Positions 34,979-47,027 of a stretch of 64,000 nucleotides of DNA are shown piece by piece. The DNA is from Telopea speciosissima (lineage: Eukaryota > Streptophyta > Magnoliopsida > Proteales > Proteaceae). The DNA is taken from NCBI RefSeq assembly GCF_018873765.1, contig NC_057926.1, positions 36,254,946 to 36,318,945 of the forward strand. Reading direction: 5' to 3'. The position numbers and the translations under genes are program-made. A model generated the notes under the pieces. It had not been told where the DNA came from and ran no database searches. It worked only from the letters and a program-made list of their open reading frames with translations. How positions within the stretch are numbered: position 1 is the first letter of the stretch; each line of letters begins with the position of its first letter.

Positions 34979-36420
34979 ATAAGAAATTTCGTCCTCGAAA
35001 TTTGACGTACCTTGTAGATAGGCAAGAAAAGGGTATTTCGCCCGCATCTCTACCTCTGCCTCCCAAGAAGCTTCCTCTTCCTGGATGGTTGCACCATTTT
35101 ATCTTCACATAATGGATGGGCCGGTTGCGAAGATGAACAACCTTGCTGTCCAAAATCTTTTCAGGCAGCTCTTTATAGGACATGTCGGTCGCAAGTTCTG
35201 GCGGTTCATGTGTCAATACATGGCTTGGATCATGGGCATACTTCCTCAACATGGACACGTGGAAGACGTCATGCACACCTTCTAAAGATGGAGGGAGTGC
35301 TAACCGATATGCCACTGGTCCAATCCGTGCAAGGATCTCAAAAGGTCCTATAAATCTCGGACTCAGCTTGCCCTTCTTGCTGAAACGCATCACCCCTTTG
35401 GAGGGTGATACCTTAAGGAACACTTTATCGTCGATAGTGAACTCAAGGTCTTTCCACCTCAAGTCTGCATAACCCTTCTGCCTGGACTGTGCCTCCTTGA
35501 TTCGCTCACGAATCAAGTCCACCTTCTCGCATGTTGCCTGAATCAACTCGGGTCCAAGAATACGCCGTTCACCTACTTCATCCCAATATAAAGGTGTCCG
35601 ACACTTCTTCCCATACTGAGCCTCAAACGGTGCCATGCCTATAGTAGCCTGGTAACTGTTATTGTAAGCAAACTCAATAAGTGAGAGATGCTCGTCCCAG
35701 CTGCCCTGCATATCAATGGCACAAGCTCGGAGCATATCTTCCAATGTCCGAATAGTCCTCTCCATGTCCGTCGGTCCCGAGGGTGGAAGGCCGATCGAAA
35801 CTCAACAAAGTGTACCCATTGCCTTCCTGAAAACCACCCCCAGAACTTAGATGTGAATCGGGATCCCGATCGGAGATGATCTTGACAGAACTCCGTGCAG
35901 CATTTAACTATATTATCAATGTACAAGCGAGCCAGCTTGTCCATCGAATAGGTAATCTTCATGGGGATGAAGTGAGCCGTCTTTGTCAATCTGTCAACGA
36001 CAACCCATATGGTATCGACACCTCTAGGCGTGTGGGGCAACCCAGTGACGAAATCCATGGTAACATGCTCCCACTTCCACTTTGGAACAGGCAATGAGGT
36101 CGTTGTCTATCCACCTTCACCTGCTGACAAGTAAGACATTTTGCCACATACTCAGCCACCTCCCTCTTCATTCCACTCCACCAGTAATATTCCTTCAGAT
36201 CTCTATACATCTTCGTACTACCTGGATGAATAGAATAAGGAGAGTCATGGGCTTCAGCTAACACTTCCTTCCTCAACTGAGGGTCACTAGGAACACATAA
36301 GCGATGTCTAAACATGAGAACACCACTCTCTATTAAAGTAAAGTCCAATTCCCGCTGCGTGTCTCCCTTGATAGCCTCAATAATCTGTTGAAACTCCTCA
36401 TCAGAAGCCTGGGCTGATTG
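34977..36420 (-). pseudogene. Chromovirus integrase with chromodomain-like C-terminus
   Basis: In minus order: zinc finger residues in 'HPGSTKMYRDLKEYYWW' and 'CLTCQQVK' (about 36220-36120), core 'MDFVTGLP' and 'VVVDRLTKTAHFIP', a damaged central stretch (about 35900-35760), then intact frame 34977-35765 with 'RTIRTLEDMLRACAIDM', 'EFAYNNSYQATIGMAPFE' and 'GPFEILARIGPVAYRL'. The last about 60 residues ('ILDSKVVHLRNRPIHYVKIKW') match the group II chromodomain of Tekay/Del elements. Frameshifts near 36090 and 35770 break the protein. Confidence 0.88.
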
Positions 36421-38081
36421 GATTCGCCCTACCAGCGTTGACTGTACTGATAAAGCTGACAGAGATAAGGTAACACCATCAACCAGTAATTCCAAGTCCA
36501 TTCTTCTAGCTTCCTCAATGAGTTTCTCACTGACTGCTAGTGATGCCAGTGACAAGGACTGAGATTTTTGGCTCAGCGCATCAGCTACTACATTTGCCTT
36601 GCCGGGGTGGTAATGGATAGTACAATCATAATCTTTCAACAACTCCAACTACCGTCGCTGCCTCATATTGAGCTCCTTCTGTGTAAAGAAGTATTTAAGG
36701 CTCTTGTGATCACTGTATATTTCGCTCTTCTCACCATATAAATAATGTCTCCAGATTTTTAGAGCAAAAACCACAGCTGCAAGCTCCAAATCATGGGTCG
36801 GGTAATTCTTCTCATAGTCCTTCAATTGCCGAGAAGCATAGGCCACTACCTTCCCATCTTGCATTAGAACACAACCCAAGCCCATTTTAGATGCATCATG
36901 TAGACTACCATCCCTCCAGTACCATTAGGAATGGTAAATCTTGGAGCAGAAAACCAGCCTCTGCTTGAGCTCTTGGAAGCTCTTTTCACGCCTATCGGAC
37001 CACTCGAACTTCACTCCCTTTCGGGTCCGTTGTGTCATAGGAGCGGAGAGCCTTGAGAAGTTCTCAATAAATCTCTGTAATAGCTGGCTAGTCCCAGAAA
37101 GCTGCGAATGTCCGCCACATTCTTGGGTGTCACCATCAACTATCGACTTCACCTTACCAGGGTCAACCTCTATACCCTTACCGTAAAATACGGTGTCCCT
37201 GAAATGCCATGTTGTAGCCAAAACTCACACTTACCGAATTTGGCGTACAATCGCTTCTCCTTAAGCGTTGCAATACTAGGCGAAGATGGTCGCATGCTCC
37301 TCCTCGCTCTTGGAATAGACCAAGATGTCATCAATGAAGACAATGACATACTTGTCTAGAACATCGTGGAACACCCGGTTCATCAACTCCATAAAGGCGG
37401 CCGGGCGTTGGTCAACCCGAAGGACATGACCAAGAACTCATAATGACCATAGCGAGATCTGAATGCTTGTCTTCGATATCACTATATCTCGATCTTCAAT
37501 CGATGGTACCTGACCGAAGATCAATCTTCGAGAACACCTTAGCACCCTGTAGTTGATCGAATAGGTCATCGATCCTAGCTAAAGGATACCGGTTCTTGAT
37601 TGTCAATTTGTTTAACTCACGGTAGTCAATGCACGTGACGCATACTACCGTCCTTCTTTTTCACAAACAACATAGGTGCTCCCCAAGGAGATACATCTGG
37701 TCTAATGAAACCCTTCTTCAACAGGTCATTCAACTGCTCTTGTAACTCCTTCAACTCAGTTGGGGCCGTCCTGTAAGGTGCCTTGGACACTGGGGCTGCA
37801 CCAGGAATCAGATCTATCATGAACTCTGTCTCGCGATCTGGTGGCAACCGCGTTAGATCCTCAGGAAAGACATCTGGAAAGTCTTTCACTACACTCAACT
37901 CTTCCAAAGGCTTGACTTTGGCTTCAGTGTCTATCACGGATGCCGGATAACACGACATCCCTCGCCAACAACTGTACTTGGAGGCAGAGATGATAACTTT
38001 CTTGGGTCTCTCCCGCCTAGTACCCATAAACACAAACTCTTCACCTTCATGGTTTGAACAGAACCTTCTCTCTCGAAGCAT
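36421..38081 (-). pseudogene. Chromovirus reverse transcriptase and RNase H
   Basis: Frame 37626-38081 covers the end of protease and the start of RT ('FPDVFPEDLTRLPPDRE', 'GFIRPDVSPWGAP', 'FVKKKDGS'). The active-site block '[12 protein letters not shown]' is at about 37350-37318. RNase H ('[20 protein letters not shown]', '[16 protein letters not shown]') is at 36649-36885, followed by 'YHPGKANVVADALS' near 36600. Several frame changes between 37626 and 36925 prevent a continuous polyprotein. Confidence 0.87.
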
Positions 38082-39745
38082 TAGACTAGCCTTGTGAGTT
38101 GATAGTCAATCCATTCCCAAAATCACATCAAAGTCTTTCATATCCAGCAGTACTAAACTTGCTTGAGTCCACGACCACATACACATACCGGGCAAGGACC
38201 ATAAACCGAGTCAAGTTCAACCTTGCTTCCGTTGGTGTCTCGACTATCAACCGGGCCATTAGCTTTGGTTCAATGGACATCTTCTTAGCAAAACTAGGGG
38301 ACACAAAAGAATGTGATGCCCCGAGTCAAATAAAGCATAAGCAGGTTGAGAGCAAACAAGAACCACACGACAAGCAACAGACAACCAATCATAGAAACAA
38401 AAGCTATAAATATGCACATCTTAAGAGTAGAGTGCATTACTGTAATAACACTAGGATCGGCCTGGGCCTCTTCATTTGTCATGAGAATACACCGGACCTT
38501 GAGATCTGTGGCCCGAAGTAGGAAGAAGAGAACGCACAATGCCTTGGCTTGGGGTGCCTTTTGTGTAGCTGCACTTGGAGGACCTATCATCCGAGGATGA
38601 GGACAGTCTCGAACCATATGCCCTGACTCCTTGCAATTGTAACATATAAGAGTCTGGGAACCATAGTGAGGAGTTGATGTAGGCCTAGGTGCTTGCACCG
38701 CATCTGTCCTCCGGGACTGGACCGGAAAAGTAGTAATGTAGGGTCCTCTCTTTTGGAATTTTGTGGATCCCCTAGGTTCATGAGAGGTCATGGGTCTTTT
38801 ACCAGCCTGAATGGCCCTGTAGTTTTCTCTTTGTTGATCCTCAATCACCTTAGTGGCCTGGACCATCTCAGCATAAGTAGGGTACTTGTGAAGCACCACA
38901 GAAGTACTAATGCTAGGTCTAAGCCCCTTCTCAAACTTCCTAGCCTTTATATTCTCGGCCTTCATGTGTACTGGGGCGAAGTAAAATAGCTCCTCAAAAG
39001 CTTGCTTGTACTCAAGGACCGATTTGGATCCTTGAAAGAAGCTCACAAACTCAGACTCCTTCTTATCACGGAAGTTACGAGGGAAGAAATTTTGAAGAAG
39101 ACTTCTTTGAATTGAGCCCAAGTTGCCTCTGGGTGAGTTGCCCAAAAATGGTCTTTGGAGGAGAGCCACCACGCATCAGAATCACCCCGAGTGGTAGGTA
39201 GCACACCGGATCTTGTCCGTGTCATTGCACCGTATCACTTCAAAGATCCTCTCAAGATCCCTTATAAATGTTGCCGGGAAAAAGGAATCATGGGCCATCT
39301 TGTAGAAGGTTGGAGGGCGATGTTTCTGAAATCTTTTCGATAGCCTAGCAGCAGCATCTACCCAGCTGGAGCCCCGAGTGAGGAGGTAGAGTAATCGGCA
39401 CCTCTTGTGTCAAAGGAATTTCGGCAGAGCTTGAGCCGGAGGAACACTAGGTACAACAGAACCCACAGGGGCAGGTGGGGGAGGATTGACTTGCACAAGA
39501 GGAGGCACTGGCTGCCTTTCCCTAATAAAGTCTTAGAACATAGCAGTCATGTTTTGCATAAATTAGCGTTGCTCTTGTTGCGCCTCCCTATGCTCTCGTT
39601 CCATGGATTGCAGCATATTGCTCAACAAAGCGGCGACATCCGCATTATTATTAATAGGCGGTGCTACCGGTAAAACCGTATTCAAGCCTCACCGGCCTCT
39701 TCCCTAGCAGGGAACGGTTGGCATTTGCGTGTATTAACCATGGTT
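38082..39745 (-). pseudogene. Chromovirus gag (capsid and CCHC nucleocapsid) and protease start
   Basis: A likely start at 39741 ('MVNTRKCQPFPARE') is followed by broken N-terminal frames. Frame 39043-39225 has 'SKDHFWATHPEATWAQFKEV'. Frame 38294-39172 has 'FQGSKSVLEYKQAFEELFYF', 'KFEKGLRPSI' and the zinc knuckle CYNCKESGHMVRDC (near 38650-38600). The protease part (38082-38300) is fragmentary. Confidence 0.82.
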
Positions 39746-40139
39746 CACACCTGGTTACGACCAACACCACGATTATAGGCACAATAGCAATATTAAGCAA
39801 ACCAACCAAAAATTGATTTACAAAGGTAAACACAGGCTACACGAGGGTAAGGGAAGCAATAATGAGGGTAATAAGCATTATAAACAAGTCGGTTAAGCAA
39901 AACAGGTCAAAAAAACCCTTTACGGCCGGATCGGTTTAGGTGCGGTTTCACTAGGCTGCAACCACGGTAAATCCGAGCTTCACGAACCAAAGTTTGGTCT
40001 CGGGAAAACCGCGGATTCATCGGTTTCATAATTTTGCAATCGAGTGTAAAACCGTATGGCCCAAAAATTAAAATCTCTAACTCGAAATTCTCTTAAACCC
40101 ATTTCCTATTTCTAAAACACACCCTACGCTCTGGAGAAA
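39746..40139. other. Chromovirus leader spacer next to gag
   Basis: Non-coding. The phrase 'cggtttcactaggctgcaaccac' region near 39940-39965 resembles the 'gtttcatgcc...ctgcaaccac' motif repeated in the family's own LTR. Confidence 0.4.
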
Positions 40140-42426
40140 CCCAAAACCGCGATCATTCTTGCCCCATTTCCCTTCTTGGTGGATTTTTGGCACTCCAACT
40201 CACTCTTCAACAGATCCGATCGAGTTCAGGTATGGTTTCTTCCCTCTCTATCGATCTATCTCTTTCTCCCTTCGACTTCTCTTATGGAGAAACCCCAAAA
40301 TCGATTTCGGGTTTACAAGGTTTGGGTTTTTTTGTTTTCTCCTTGCTAAATAGATGGATTATTGTCCATTCTCCATTCGTTTCCCATCACATGCAACCTA
40401 GGTGAGGTATTTCCCCCAATTTTGCACCTTCATCATGGGTTTGGGTTGGATTTTGGAGAAATCCCAAAACCCTAACCGAAAATTTTATTTTATTTTATTT
40501 TATTTTTTTGCCCAAATCAAGTTCGGTTTTGCTAGGTAGGCTTTGTGTATATAAATTTGGGTTGTCTTAAGCCATAACTAATTTACTTCTTGCATTTGGA
40601 ACTTCAAGAATCACATCTGAAAATTTTCTTTTAGAGATTCAAGCATGCCTCATGATCGAATGCACCCCTTGTTTGTTTGTATTTATCATTTCATAAGAGG
40701 GCTTAATCCCAAACATAACATGGCTATGAATAGTTGTCCCTATGATTTAAAATCCATGCACCATATCTGAAATTTCTTTTCTTTGAAGTTCTAAGCATGA
40801 TTCACTACCAATTAGCTCCATACATTGCTTGAACTAGGTATTTGGTATAAAACCTCATGTTCTAGGTATAATATGGCCATGTATTTATATTGTTTACCAT
40901 GCCATTCAACTTCCAAACCCAAATTTGAAAATTTCCTCTTTGGATTTCTTAGCAAATTTTCTTATCAAATCAATCCAATTTTGTTTGAACTAATTACTTG
41001 CATAATATAATGCTCTCCAAGCATAATGTGGCCATGCACATTTATTCTCTATGATTGCATCTACCTGGTGGCCACATATTCCCCTTTTTTCCTAACTCAG
41101 ACCATTCACCACAAAATTTTCTAGTAAAATTCCCTGCTGTAATTTAATTAATTTGTTGTAGGAATCAAGGTCTAGGTTCTAATTCCTTATCTCTTTTCAT
41201 TGAATATTTGCTTAGGCCTTAATATCCGAGCATTGACTTAATAGGTTTCTATATTCTTGGCCTTCCTTGGTTGCAGGTTAGGGAAATCAATGGCTCCTAG
41301 AACAAGGCGTGCACGGGCCGAACAAGCTGCCCCAACTGTTTTGGATGCACTATGGTTCCAAGACCTAGAGAAACAAGAGATGTACCAAGACTACTTTTGC
41401 TTTAAGAGTATTTTGGAGGGAAGGGATGTAGTACTGGAAGACCTCAAGGCCTACAAAGTAGGGCTGAGATTTGAAGCTCTGGGGTGGTCCAACCTCCTCA
41501 ACCTTCCGAGCCATTTTATCCCAAGCTCATTCGTCACTTCTACTCCAACTTGCACACCGAGAGCCTGGGCACACGAGATTACCGGATCATCTCATATGTC
41601 AAGGGAGTCACTATTTCGTTCACGAGGCACAGTTGGGCATCCTCAATGTAGCTATTTGGGGAGAGAAGACCTCTGCGCACCATGGAAGAATCCCTACTCT
41701 TTTCTCGGAGAGAAGCATACAGGAATTATACAGGAGCTTACACATGGGGCATTCGAGAAGAAGGTGCCGAGACTTCTTTGCTAAGTCTCCAAGGATATTG
41801 AGCCGAATTGTGCAGCACAACATCATGCCTATAGTAGGTCACCGCACCATGCCTTCCATCTTTGTAGGCTATGTGGCATATCACCTCTACAAAGGCATTC
41901 CAATCTGCCTACCCTACATTATCATGCGGACCATGGATCATGCAGGACAAAATCCCAGGAAGAACTTAGATTTACCCTATGGGAGGTTGCTCACCACTAT
42001 ATTCCAGCATTTTGGAGTTGACTTGAGTGAGGAGGATCAAGACTTAACTGAAGATCCACCTCTAGATCGTAATGTAGTGGCGAGGATGTGAATTGTGATG
42101 GATGCATATAGTGATGAGGAGCCAATGGTCCCAAAGAGAGGGTTACGGGCCCGAGCCTCGTGTACAGAGCCTCTCCTCGCCCGGCTGTACATGCGGCCTC
42201 TTCATCCAGCACTGCTCCTAGTAGGTCTGACATCGACAGGATTCTTGCAGCTTTGGCCCAGATGAGCACCAGCATGGCTCAGGGGTTTTAAGGAGTGAAC
42301 ACTAGGCTCGATGCATTAGACAGGCGCATGGAGAGCTTCGAGCAGCAGATGGAGGACTTGCACTCCTACCTCCATGATGAGGGCACAGAGGATGAGCCCA
42401 GCAGTGATGATGAGATGGAGCAGTAG
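40140..42426 (+). pseudogene. Antisense gene in the chromovirus leader: 'putative plant transposon protein' family
   Basis: It lies between the 5' LTR and gag, antisense to gag-pol. A leader exon ends at 40229 ('gttcag|gtatgg'). A 1047-bp intron ends with 'ggttgcag' at 41276. The start codon is at 41290 ('MAPRTRRARAEQAAPTVLDA'). Frameshifts near 41515 and 41640 link pieces containing 'KAYKVGLRFEALGW', 'YRIISYVKGVTISFTRHSW', 'HNIMPIVGHR' and 'LPYGRLLTTIFQHFGVDLS'. A TGA at 42089 and a frameshift near 42185 precede a short coiled-coil tail with 'DRRMESFEQQMEDLHSYL', ending at TAG 42424. The layout matches the plant transposon-protein domain family related to Athila ORF1. It is broken now; its function in any element is not established. 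Confidence 0.72.
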
Positions 42427-42803
42427 ACCTCCTGTCCATTCCCACCATGCTCTCTATGGACTCTTAGTTATTTGTCTTTCCATTTAGTATTTTTCTTTTT
42501 CTTGGTTGTAAGAAATTGAAGTCTATAGTTCAGCTGAAATTTTTTGTAATCCCTCCTTTAGCTTATGGAAGATGTATTAACAGCTGAAACTAAGGAATAT
42601 ATACGTACATATATACACATGTCTTTTTTTTCCACTGTTGTGCCTATTATTTGCTATTGTCTTCGGCTTTCTCCCTAAACTAGTTTTCTCCCTAGCATTC
42701 GCACACATTCCAATTATGCATTGTTAGAAGCTTTTAACTTAGCAACCTATTGTGTAGAGTAAATCACAATTCCGCTAGACTGTGGCTGGTGCAGAGCATC
42801 TCT
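42427..42803. other. Chromovirus leader between antisense gene and primer site
   Basis: No coding region. It would hold the 3' end of the antisense gene's transcript and the start of the sense leader. Confidence 0.45.
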
Positions 42804-42814
42804 CTCTGATACCA
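42804..42814 (-). promoter_or_regulatory. Primer binding site, initiator Met-tRNA type
   Basis: On the minus strand TGGTATCAGAG begins three bases after the end of the 5' LTR. This is the standard plant initiator-Met-tRNA primer site used to start reverse transcription. Confidence 0.92.
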
Positions 42815-42817
42815 CGC

Positions 42818-45805
42818 TGTCACGCCCCCATCCCAGCCAAGGGATGAAATACATTATAAAGGGTGACTAGGACGATGCGTGTCATCCTACTAAACCGCCC
42901 GGATCACTGACACAATGTCCCAACGCACAGTCAAATCAATATTAACACAATATAATATTAGAACGCGGAAAAAGGAATATTACATTCCAAGGATCGTAGT
43001 ATTGCGGAAGTGTATAAATCGAATAGTTACAAGATGTTCAAAGGCTAGATGATAAATACAGTAATTAGTTACATTTCCAATGACCATCTAATAACTATCA
43101 AAATGTTATAATAGTAAATATTTCAACATAGGCCTTAGCCCCAAAAGTAAATCAAAAGGGATCAAGTCCCGAATATTCTCACGGCCCGTAGGCACAATCA
43201 TCGCAAGGACACCCGTCGCCATGTTCCTCAAACACGGCCTCGGCTCCTCCTCACCAATCTCATCGTATCCCGAGGGCTGAACTCCAAGTCCCGCGAGATA
43301 TCCGTCACCTGCATCATAATCTAAAAAATGTGCGCACGAGGGGTTAGCTCCAGAGCCGAGTGAGGGGATGGGGATGCACAAACACGCAATTCACATAGTC
43401 CAATGATGCATGCACATGTTAAGTCCATTTTTCCACCTAACAAACAACTAAGTCAATGGCATATGCTCTTGTGACAACTCGGGAGACACGTGGGTCACTT
43501 AACTTATCGCCACAATGAAACCTCAATTGTCACATGGGACCTACGCCGATCGAAGCCTCCAAGACCACTCATGGCGGACCCACGATAACCAATACTACCA
43601 TGATCTGGCCTCTCCCACCTCCACCGAGAATCCGGTGTACTGATTACCCAACACTTAAACCCCTGTTGGTAAGGGTCGTAGCATAAGGGTGTGAAATCCT
43701 AGCCACAAATATACTACATGCAAGTCCTATCGTCCGAGAGGTAATCCGGGCGCATCAACTTTTCATCCGGTTTAGTACCGGTTACCAAAGACGGCACGCG
43801 GCATACGATTCAACATGGCATTCAACATAATTTCTTCATAAATGTATATAGTATTCGGGTTCCGCACGTACCCACCGCACCGAGACCCATCAAAGTACAA
43901 CATCTCCCATCAACATTATAATAATCATATATAAAAGTATGAAATATGCGCAAACATGCTTAATAATTATAATGATTACATAATATATATAATACAATAA
44001 TAATATCAAGCCCAAACAACCAAACCCACTCACAATGTATATGCCAAGCACCAAGATTATAAGTTATCGCCTCGATCAAGCAATAAGCCACAAGATGGAT
44101 ATATTAACCTAAACAAAGAGTAAAATAAGGTTAAACGAGCGAAGGGAAAGGATCCCCAAAAGGTCTCCCATAATCACTTAAGTATAAGGTTTGAAAGCAG
44201 TGGTTGCGGGAGTGGTTTCATGCCCAATTTCGCAACCACATGTAAATCCTAGGAAACCGGGGGTTTGGAGATTCGATCAAGGTCGGTTGCGATATGGTTT
44301 CATGCCCAAACTGCAACCACATGTAAATCCTAGGAAACCAGGGGCTCGAGAGTTTCGTCCAAGGTCGGTTGTAGATGTGGTTTCTCAAAAAAATGAAACC
44401 GCCCATAAACCAAGCTTTTGGGGCCTTCTCAGGGAGGTAATTTCAAGGTGATTTCTTGCGTGTCCGAAACCACATGTAAATCCTCACACCTGCAGTCCAA
44501 AATCCGAAGGATCCCCTCCAAGGGCTCCATTTTCAAGTGGTTTTAAAGCATAAGAACATCTAGGAAACTCCATCCTAAGCTCATTAGGGTCCTAAGACCT
44601 CTCTAGGTCCATTCAATCACAATAGGTTTAAGAGAAGGAACCGAGAAGAACCTAACCTAAAGCATAATAGGGTCCAACCTTAAATTTCTCAAATGGAAAT
44701 GAGAACCCTTACATTAGAGCTCATAATGGAGTGAAATAACTCCACCATAGCTTAGGCTTTAAGGCTCCATCGACTTCTTAGGTTCCAAGAGAGCTCTAGG
44801 TCAATCTCTCCCATTACCCAACCCCTTTTAAAATCCGAAATAGAAGAAGGAAGAAGCTTCATTAGCTAACCTACCCCCAAGATGAGAGAGCTCCACGATT
44901 TATGGCTCCAAGAGATGGGGTCTCCACCTTCCACCAAGCTTCTCCACCTTCCACCAAGCTTCTCCACCTTCCTCCTCCTCTTTCTCTCCTCTTTCTCTCT
45001 TCCACGGTTTAGGGTGGATGAGAATGATGAAGGAGAAGTAAATGTTCTCTCTCTCCCTCTTGGACTTATTTATAATAAATGGGTATTTGGGTACCTCTAG
45101 TCAAATGGGTCATGAGGCTTAATGGGTCGACCCATTAGTTCTATGTGGGTAAGTGAATGGAATAACCCATCATTGTGTCAATTGGTTAAATGGGCCCTTA
45201 GTGAAATAGGCCATACTAGTTAAATGGCTTCTTAAGTTAAATGGGCCTGCCCACAACTTTAATTAGGGAAAAGCCCATTTTTAAGATGGGTTCATATGAG
45301 ATGGGTATAAGTCCCCAATGTACTTCCCAAAGGTAAGTGGGACCCGAACTTAAAATATTCCCTTCTCTCATGAAATAGCTCGAGCGGTTCGGGCCTGGAC
45401 CGTGCCGAGGTCACCAAGGGAAGAATAAATAATAAGACTTGAGGGCTAGAACTTATTTTTCCCCTGTCATGGTTTATCACCCATGACCCCGAATAGCTTC
45501 GCCATGGTAATGCCAAGATCATCACTGAACGAATTATCCAACTGAGGTGACGGTCCAGGATGCTCTCTCCTAAACTCCTCGCTTCTCGGGCTGGTACTTG
45601 GAGGATAGTCAACGAAGTCGCCGTCAATGAACTTTCCCCACGACGATTGAGGAATCTTTCCTCCACAGGCAAACCCGCATCGTGGTCAACGATTTTGTAG
45701 CTAGGTTTGACCATCATGGAGAACAGTCACCAAAGATACATGGCGGTATCTACACATCACGAGAAGAAATAATATTTAATTATATCCCGGGGTACGGGTA
45801 TAACA
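42818..45805 (-). repeat. 5' LTR of the chromovirus (2988 bp)
   Basis: It starts 'tgtcacgccccc' and ends 'gggtataaca' on +. It has two copies of the 87-bp subrepeat, and a 20-bp duplication 'tctccaccttccaccaagct' (about 44929-44968) that the other LTR lacks. It differs from 31981-34966 mostly by small indels near CAG, CTG and CCGG. Confidence 0.93.
45066..45074 (-). promoter_or_regulatory. LTR TATA box
   Basis: TATAAATAA on the minus strand. It is conserved at about 34226-34234 in the 3' LTR and in altered form (TATAAATAA-like) near 49187 in the solo LTR. It is placed to direct transcription toward gag. Confidence 0.6.
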
Positions 45806-45810
45806 ATCAC

Positions 45811-47027
45811 TGTCCTCGATCTTGTAGTCTGACGCCTCTGGCTCCAGAGCTCCTTCTCCCCCTATGACATCGTCTGGGTCTTTTGCCCCTGATGCCCCTT
45901 TGATCACTTAACTCTGTTCCTCGGAGCTTATGCCCTCTTCGACCTGGACCTGGGGGAATCCCCTGGCACGGCCCTCGTTGATCTGGGCCTGTTGGTGCCA
46001 TCTTTGGGCCACCCTCTTTCTTTGCCGTCTTCTTTTCTGTGCTTTGGACAGGCGAGTTTGATCAGCGCTGGCCGGGAACTTTGGATGCCTTGCAACCTTC
46101 CATCGTTCTTCATTTATCTTGGGAACAACCTTCCTCGGCCTGTGGCCCTCCTGGTACTGAATGGCCTCCCATCTAGAGTATTCTGAGTGCGAGTAGCCAA
46201 GCCCGCATTGTTCATACGCCAAACGCCTCCTTACTGAAGCCCTCCTAAGCCGGTCTTTAGCGGACGGCCTGGAGGTGTGTGATGCCAGATAAGGAACTGG
46301 CCTCCTGTCTGTTGGATTAATCTCCTCTCGAACCCCAAGGGAAGGCCGTGTGCCCTGATCAAACGGCGCTCGGCCTGACTAAGCTGTGTTTCTATTTCAT
46401 CGTCCCTTGATTGGGTGACTGCAACTGGGACCAGCTTCCTGATGGATCCTTGGCACTTCACTCAGCCTAGGTGTGCCAGTCCCAAGTCCTTCTGCCCCTC
46501 TTGCTTCTTCTTGCAGACTAAACTCATAGCGGGGATTCACTATCGGTCATTTGCCCCTCCTTCACCGTCTCTGGATCCTGACCTGCTCCTCAGACCAAGC
46601 TGGCACATTACTAGACCGACCCATGACAGGTGCCCTGGGTTGCTCAGGTAGGACCAGACACGCCTACGCCATTTAGCCCGCTGCATCCCCCAGATTGCTA
46701 GCTGCCCGACCATTGTTGGCTTGGGTGCGGAAAGGAGTGGCCTATGGGCTCAAACGGGATCCTGACGACCGTGCTGCTGGATTTGGCCTGGGTGGATGGC
46801 TCCCTTGCCCGATCCTCACAGTTGGCACTACATCCTCTCTTGGTCCGGCCATCCTTGAAAAGTCGACGCTGACCATGTTGACTAGAAAAGGGTCTTCATC
46901 GACCATCATGACCCCCTTTTCACTTTCAGGAAACTGCAAACGTCCAGTTGTAATTGCTTTCTGCAAGGCATTACGTAAAACCACACAGTTAGTAGTAGCG
47001 TAGTGTTGTTCTACTTACAGTATTTCT
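45811..47027 (-). pseudogene. Tat element gag C-terminus and gag-protease linker
   Basis: This segment of the Tat element lies between the two nested insertions. Minus-strand coding includes 'CVVLRNALQKAITTGRLQFPE' type sequence at about 46985-46920, 'VMMVDEDPFLVNMVSVDF' and a basic stretch near 46060-46000 ('SKAQKRRRQRKRVAQRW'). It joins 49940 on the right (after the solo LTR) and 31975 on the left (after the chromovirus). Frames are interrupted. Confidence 0.75.

Larger units (their letters stand above)
31981..45805 (-). mobile_element. Full-length Ty3/gypsy chromovirus (Tekay/Del-like), 13.8 kb, nested in the Tat element
   Basis: LTRs of about 2.99 kb at 31981-34966 and 42818-45805, exact 5-bp duplication ATCAC, an initiator-Met-tRNA-type primer site beside the right LTR and a purine tract beside the left LTR. 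Minus-strand order is gag with a CCHC knuckle, protease, RT, RNase H, and integrase ending in a chromodomain-like tail. An antisense gene (40140-42426) sits in the leader between the 5' LTR and gag. It is structurally complete, but gag-pol has many frameshifts as given here. Confidence 0.93.
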
